Of a DNA stretch of 64,000 bases, positions 61,244-64,000 are shown in pieces. This stretch comes from Chitinophaga nivalis. GTDB taxonomy: Bacteria > Bacteroidota > Bacteroidia > Chitinophagales > Chitinophagaceae. A model generated the notes under the pieces. That model searched no databases. It was not told the origin of the DNA and was given only the letters and a program-made list of their open reading frames with translations. Position 1 is the first letter of the stretch. Each line of letters begins with the position of its first letter. Made by a program: the position numbers and the translations under genes. Where the stretch lies: NCBI RefSeq assembly GCF_025989125.1, contig NZ_JAPDNR010000001.1, forward strand, positions 6,250,087 through 6,314,086, given 5' to 3'.

Positions 61244-62452
61244 TCAATACACCGGCGCCGGATATTTTCGCTGAATGGTGGTGAGGTATACGGAGCTATT
61301 CACGATTTCAATGGTATTAACCGTTGCGAATGTGCGCGGATTGTAGGTCCCTGAATGTACATTCACCAGCAGGTTGGGTAATATCAGGCCGTTGGCGAGA
61401 TAGGTAACGCCCCCTATATCCACCTTTCCATTCAGCAGGCAATTAATGGCGCTGAAATTTCCGAAAGTAAGTTGCCGGCCTGCAACAGATCCATTGTAGG
61501 GATTGTCGGCAGCATCTATACCAGGTGTTACTAATTCAAACCGCTGCCACATATCTGTCCGGATGTGATCTGTAGCGACATCCGCCCATAGGGGAAAGCT
61601 ATAGTAAGTAGCCGGCCGGGCATTTCCCAGATCCCGTACCAACTGTCCCAGGTATACGTTTTTAAATCCGGTAAGCGCGGGCGACTGCCCCGGGTTTGTC
61701 TGGGTTTTTAAAAGCGTCAGGTAAATGTTCATACTATCTTTGATCCCACTGAGGAACGACTTCAATGATGCGCGCAAAGGCTTCAGATGTGCATCTGCTT
61801 CTACAAAACCGCTGGCGCTGTAGTTATAAAAGTTGATATAGGTGGTGGAATCAGACAGGGATAGTTTGTGAAAATTTTCCTGTCGCAACAACATCCCACG
61901 CGCTTTGGTATTAAAATCCTTTTCCAGCACATGCAGGGTATATACTTCTCCTGCGGTGAGATCAATGGTTGTATCCAGCAATACGTCCCGTTTCAGTTTT
62001 TCCTCCAGCTGAAAAAACGGGATGGTGTTGTAGCTGCGGTAATAGAACATGATCCGGATTTTTCCGGAAGGCACCTGTGCCCAGCTGCTCAGATCAAATC
62101 CATTTAATATAGGGCCTACCAGTACGGTTTCCTTACCGGGATATTCCGGATTATGTACCGAACTGCTGTTACCGATATGAGAAGGATAAGGGGGCGCATA
62201 AGGGTCGCGTTTATCCAGAAAATCACCTACGATCTCTCCACCTACCGGTAAACCGGCAGCATCTATCTCGGGGTTAATGATCATGCACAAAGAAGGATAT
62301 TTACTGTCTTTCGTATCCATGCTTTGCACATAGTTCAGGTCATTGAACACACGGAGGTAGGCAGGTGCATCGATTTTAGTATATTCTGTTTTCCTGCACC
62401 CGGCCATCAGCAATAATATACTGAAGGCCCATAATAATTGTTGCTGTTTCAT
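61244..62452 (-). CDS. Surface lipoprotein, DUF4397-like context, unknown function
   Basis: 402 residues. Signal with lipobox (LMAGC). AYLRVFNDLNYV at residues 30-42 and the later beta-rich segments (FINFYNYSASGF-like, TYINFYNYSAS) resemble the DUF4397-type beta-sandwich proteins that sit in FAS1 operons of this phylum, but the match is loose. Its start overlaps the stop of the previous gene by one base (TAATG), so the two are translationally coupled. Confidence 0.75.
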   Translation of the reverse strand: MKQQQLLWAFSILLLMAGCRKTEYTKIDAPAYLRVFNDLNYVQSMDTKDSKYPSLCMIINPEIDAAGLPVGGEIVGDFLDKRDPYAPPYPSHIGNSSSVHNPEYPGKETVLVGPILNGFDLSSWAQVPSGKIRIMFYYRSYNTIPFFQLEEKLKRDVLLDTTIDLTAGEVYTLHVLEKDFNTKARGMLLRQENFHKLSLSDSTTYINFYNYSASGFVEADAHLKPLRASLKSFLSGIKDSMNIYLTLLKTQTNPGQSPALTGFKNVYLGQLVRDLGNARPATYYSFPLWADVATDHIRTDMWQRFELVTPGIDAADNPYNGSVAGRQLTFGNFSAINCLLNGKVDIGGVTYLANGLILPNLLVNVHSGTYNPRTFATVNTIEIVNSSVYLTTIQRKYPAPVY

Positions 62453-64000
62453 TACCTGTTATGTTTAACAATGATCATTTTTGCTTTCTCCGCTGCTGGT
62501 ACATCCTTGCCGGTACGGCCAATGAGCGCGATGGTAAAAATCCCCGGTTCCTGCGTTGGCACCGCCCTATGCACGGCTTCATACAATTCCCGGCGGGCAA
62601 CAAAACGATCGCTGTTCAGCACCGTTATATCCTTTGCCCAGGCGCCGGGTACTACGTCGGGAGCAGAACGGTAAGCCATGATTTCATACGGATGATAAAG
62701 CAGCGTGTTATTGTGGATGTAAGGCGACGTTGTAACAGGGATACCTGGTTGCAGATTCACTGCCGCCGTACCGGCCGAAAGGCCATTCCCAAACGTGAAG
62801 GTGAGGTAGGGAATATCCTGCGAAAGATTCAGGAAACGCCTGTCGAACATAAAATCTTCCCGCACCTGTTTGAAAACAAGCCCTCCATTACTCCCATTAT
62901 TGACAGTACCGGCACTATATAATTGCCCGCTCAGTTCATTGACCACCAATACCAGCTTCGCTCCTCCCTGTACATCCGGGTAAAGCCATGCCGTATAATT
63001 TTGTCCCGGCCGTAAGGTATATTCAGCGGCGGCCAGCACTGCGCCGGCGGCATTCAACGCTTCTACACGGGTATTCCCCTGTACATAATTGCCATAGGAA
63101 GAAGGCTGGCCGTAAGCCAGCTGACGGACCAATACGTTGCCATTCACCCGGAAGCTCACGCCGCCGGAACCTGGCAATACATTACATCCCTGCAGGCGGA
63201 AATAAGTGGTATTAGGCGGTGCGCTCACATCTGTGATCACCCTGAATCCATTCTGTATAGCCCCTCCCCGCTGCTCCTGCGCGGAAACCAGGTAGTCGAA
63301 ACTGTAGGGAGCAACAACGATGGTATAAATGCCACCCGCCTGATAACTGATAACAGGTGCAAAAGTGAGATCAGATAATACCACCTCTCCGTTGCTGGCC
63401 AAACCGATGGAAGAGGTAGGCGGATCAATCAGTCTGTTGTCCGGCGACAAGGCAGCAGCTCCCGGTATCTGCCGGCCATCTGCTGTCAGTACCTTGAACT
63501 GATAGGCACCATAGGGTAGCTCTATATATTCAGACACCCGCTGTGCCACACTGATGTTGGTAGTTTTGTCAGACACCGGCAGGCCATCTGCATAAGCCAG
63601 GCTTACCGGACCTGTCAGGTCTTCTATCTGACCACGGGGGGAAATAATATCCTCTTTAGGCTTTGCACACAGGTTGAGGATACGAATCTTAAAATGATCC
63701 GGCCGGGAAGGTTGGGTAACGCCTCTTTCTATCTCTACATAATCCGGCTGGCCCTCCGCGAGGTGCTGGCTAAGCAGCAGATAATAATCTTTAGGGTGTT
63801 GATAGTCATCTTTGATCGTCAGTTCCGGTAAACTGCCATTCGCTCTGTCTGCATCCAGCTTCAGCAACAGGGTACCATCTTTACGGAACAGGTCCTGCGG
63901 GATCTGCCAGCTGCTTCCCAGCCGGCCGTCTTCGGGAAAATAAGCAGTGCCTGTATATTTGAATGCATCCGGATCATTGGGAGAACGATAAACATAACTG
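62452..64000 (-). CDS. DUF4397-like surface protein, 5' end beyond window
   Basis: The frame is open to base 64000 with natural composition, so the gene starts to the right of the window; a start at 63867 would be a TTG inside it. At least 516 residues are visible. Beta-rich repeats such as IRILNLCAKPKEDI, VSEYIELPYGAYQFKV and YRLQGCN-like TYFRLQGCNVLP with VSFRVNGN are of the DUF4397 type, in which each unit has RxxN and a YxF/YQFKV strand. Signal peptide not visible. Probably an outer-surface protein of the same operon. Confidence 0.8.
   Translation of the reverse strand, partial: SYVYRSPNDPDAFKYTGTAYFPEDGRLGSSWQIPQDLFRKDGTLLLKLDADRANGSLPELTIKDDYQHPKDYYLLLSQHLAEGQPDYVEIERGVTQPSRPDHFKIRILNLCAKPKEDIISPRGQIEDLTGPVSLAYADGLPVSDKTTNISVAQRVSEYIELPYGAYQFKVLTADGRQIPGAAALSPDNRLIDPPTSSIGLASNGEVVLSDLTFAPVISYQAGGIYTIVVAPYSFDYLVSAQEQRGGAIQNGFRVITDVSAPPNTTYFRLQGCNVLPGSGGVSFRVNGNVLVRQLAYGQPSSYGNYVQGNTRVEALNAAGAVLAAAEYTLRPGQNYTAWLYPDVQGGAKLVLVVNELSGQLYSAGTVNNGSNGGLVFKQVREDFMFDRRFLNLSQDIPYLTFTFGNGLSAGTAAVNLQPGIPVTTSPYIHNNTLLYHPYEIMAYRSAPDVVPGAWAKDITVLNSDRFVARRELYEAVHRAVPTQEPGIFTIALIGRTGKDVPAAEKAKMIIVKHNR

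Noticed and set aside
63865..63867. Start of the rightmost gene at an internal TTG
   Set aside because: The frame continues in natural composition to base 64000, so the true start is outside the window.

Overview
The window looks like chromosome of a Chitinophaga-type member of the Bacteroidota. Evidence: an Oar-like TonB receptor, lipoproteins with fasciclin and TIG/NHL domains, very large secreted YD/RHS proteins of the DUF6443 type, a secreted protein with a WADFVFHPDYQL-type C-terminus, small secreted peptides with Gly-Gly leaders, and a giant NRPS. No rRNA, CRISPR array or intact insertion sequence was seen. The species assignment is inference.

Layout. (1) 1-23092, minus strand: one uninterrupted NRPS reading frame of at least 7,697 codons that runs off the left edge. 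It holds six complete modules and the condensation domain of a seventh: C-A-T, C-A-T-E, C-A-T, C-A-T, C-A-T-E, C-A-T, C. It is preceded by about 1.6 kb without a convincing gene. (2) 24696-27561, minus: a membrane-bound hybrid histidine kinase and a class I terpene synthase, separated by a perfect inverted repeat. (3) 28677-30700: tRNA-Leu(CAA) followed by AT-rich island debris, namely a frameshifted tyrosine recombinase, a HEPN-like gene and a broken small gene. (4) 31042-42600, minus: a small secreted protein, two giant YD/RHS proteins (one ending in a metzincin-type zinc protease domain with an overlapping lipoprotein gene, a toxin/immunity arrangement), and a secreted coiled-coil protein. 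(5) 42887-44715: two tandemly duplicated pairs of Cys-rich Gly-Gly leader peptides, two copies on the minus strand and two on the plus strand. (6) 45044-52154, plus: a DUF1569-like protein, a small secreted protein, and a tripartite RND efflux operon. (7) 52234-64000, minus: an apparent operon of surface lipoproteins (DUF4397-like, three fasciclin proteins, TIG/NHL protein) ending in a TonB-dependent receptor; its first visible gene runs off the right edge.

How it fits together. The NRPS predicts a peptide with D-configured residues at positions 2 and 5, the same residue at positions 1 and 5, branched aliphatic residues at 3 and 4 and a basic residue at 6, possibly N-acylated. The terpene synthase has no visible tailoring partners. 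The most novel-looking elements are the two families of Cys-rich leader peptides and the RHS-metzincin/lipoprotein pair. A 35-bp palindromic element is repeated upstream of both giant RHS-type loci. The RND pump is adjacent to the peptide genes, but nothing in the sequence proves that it exports them; no peptidase-containing ABC exporter is in the window.
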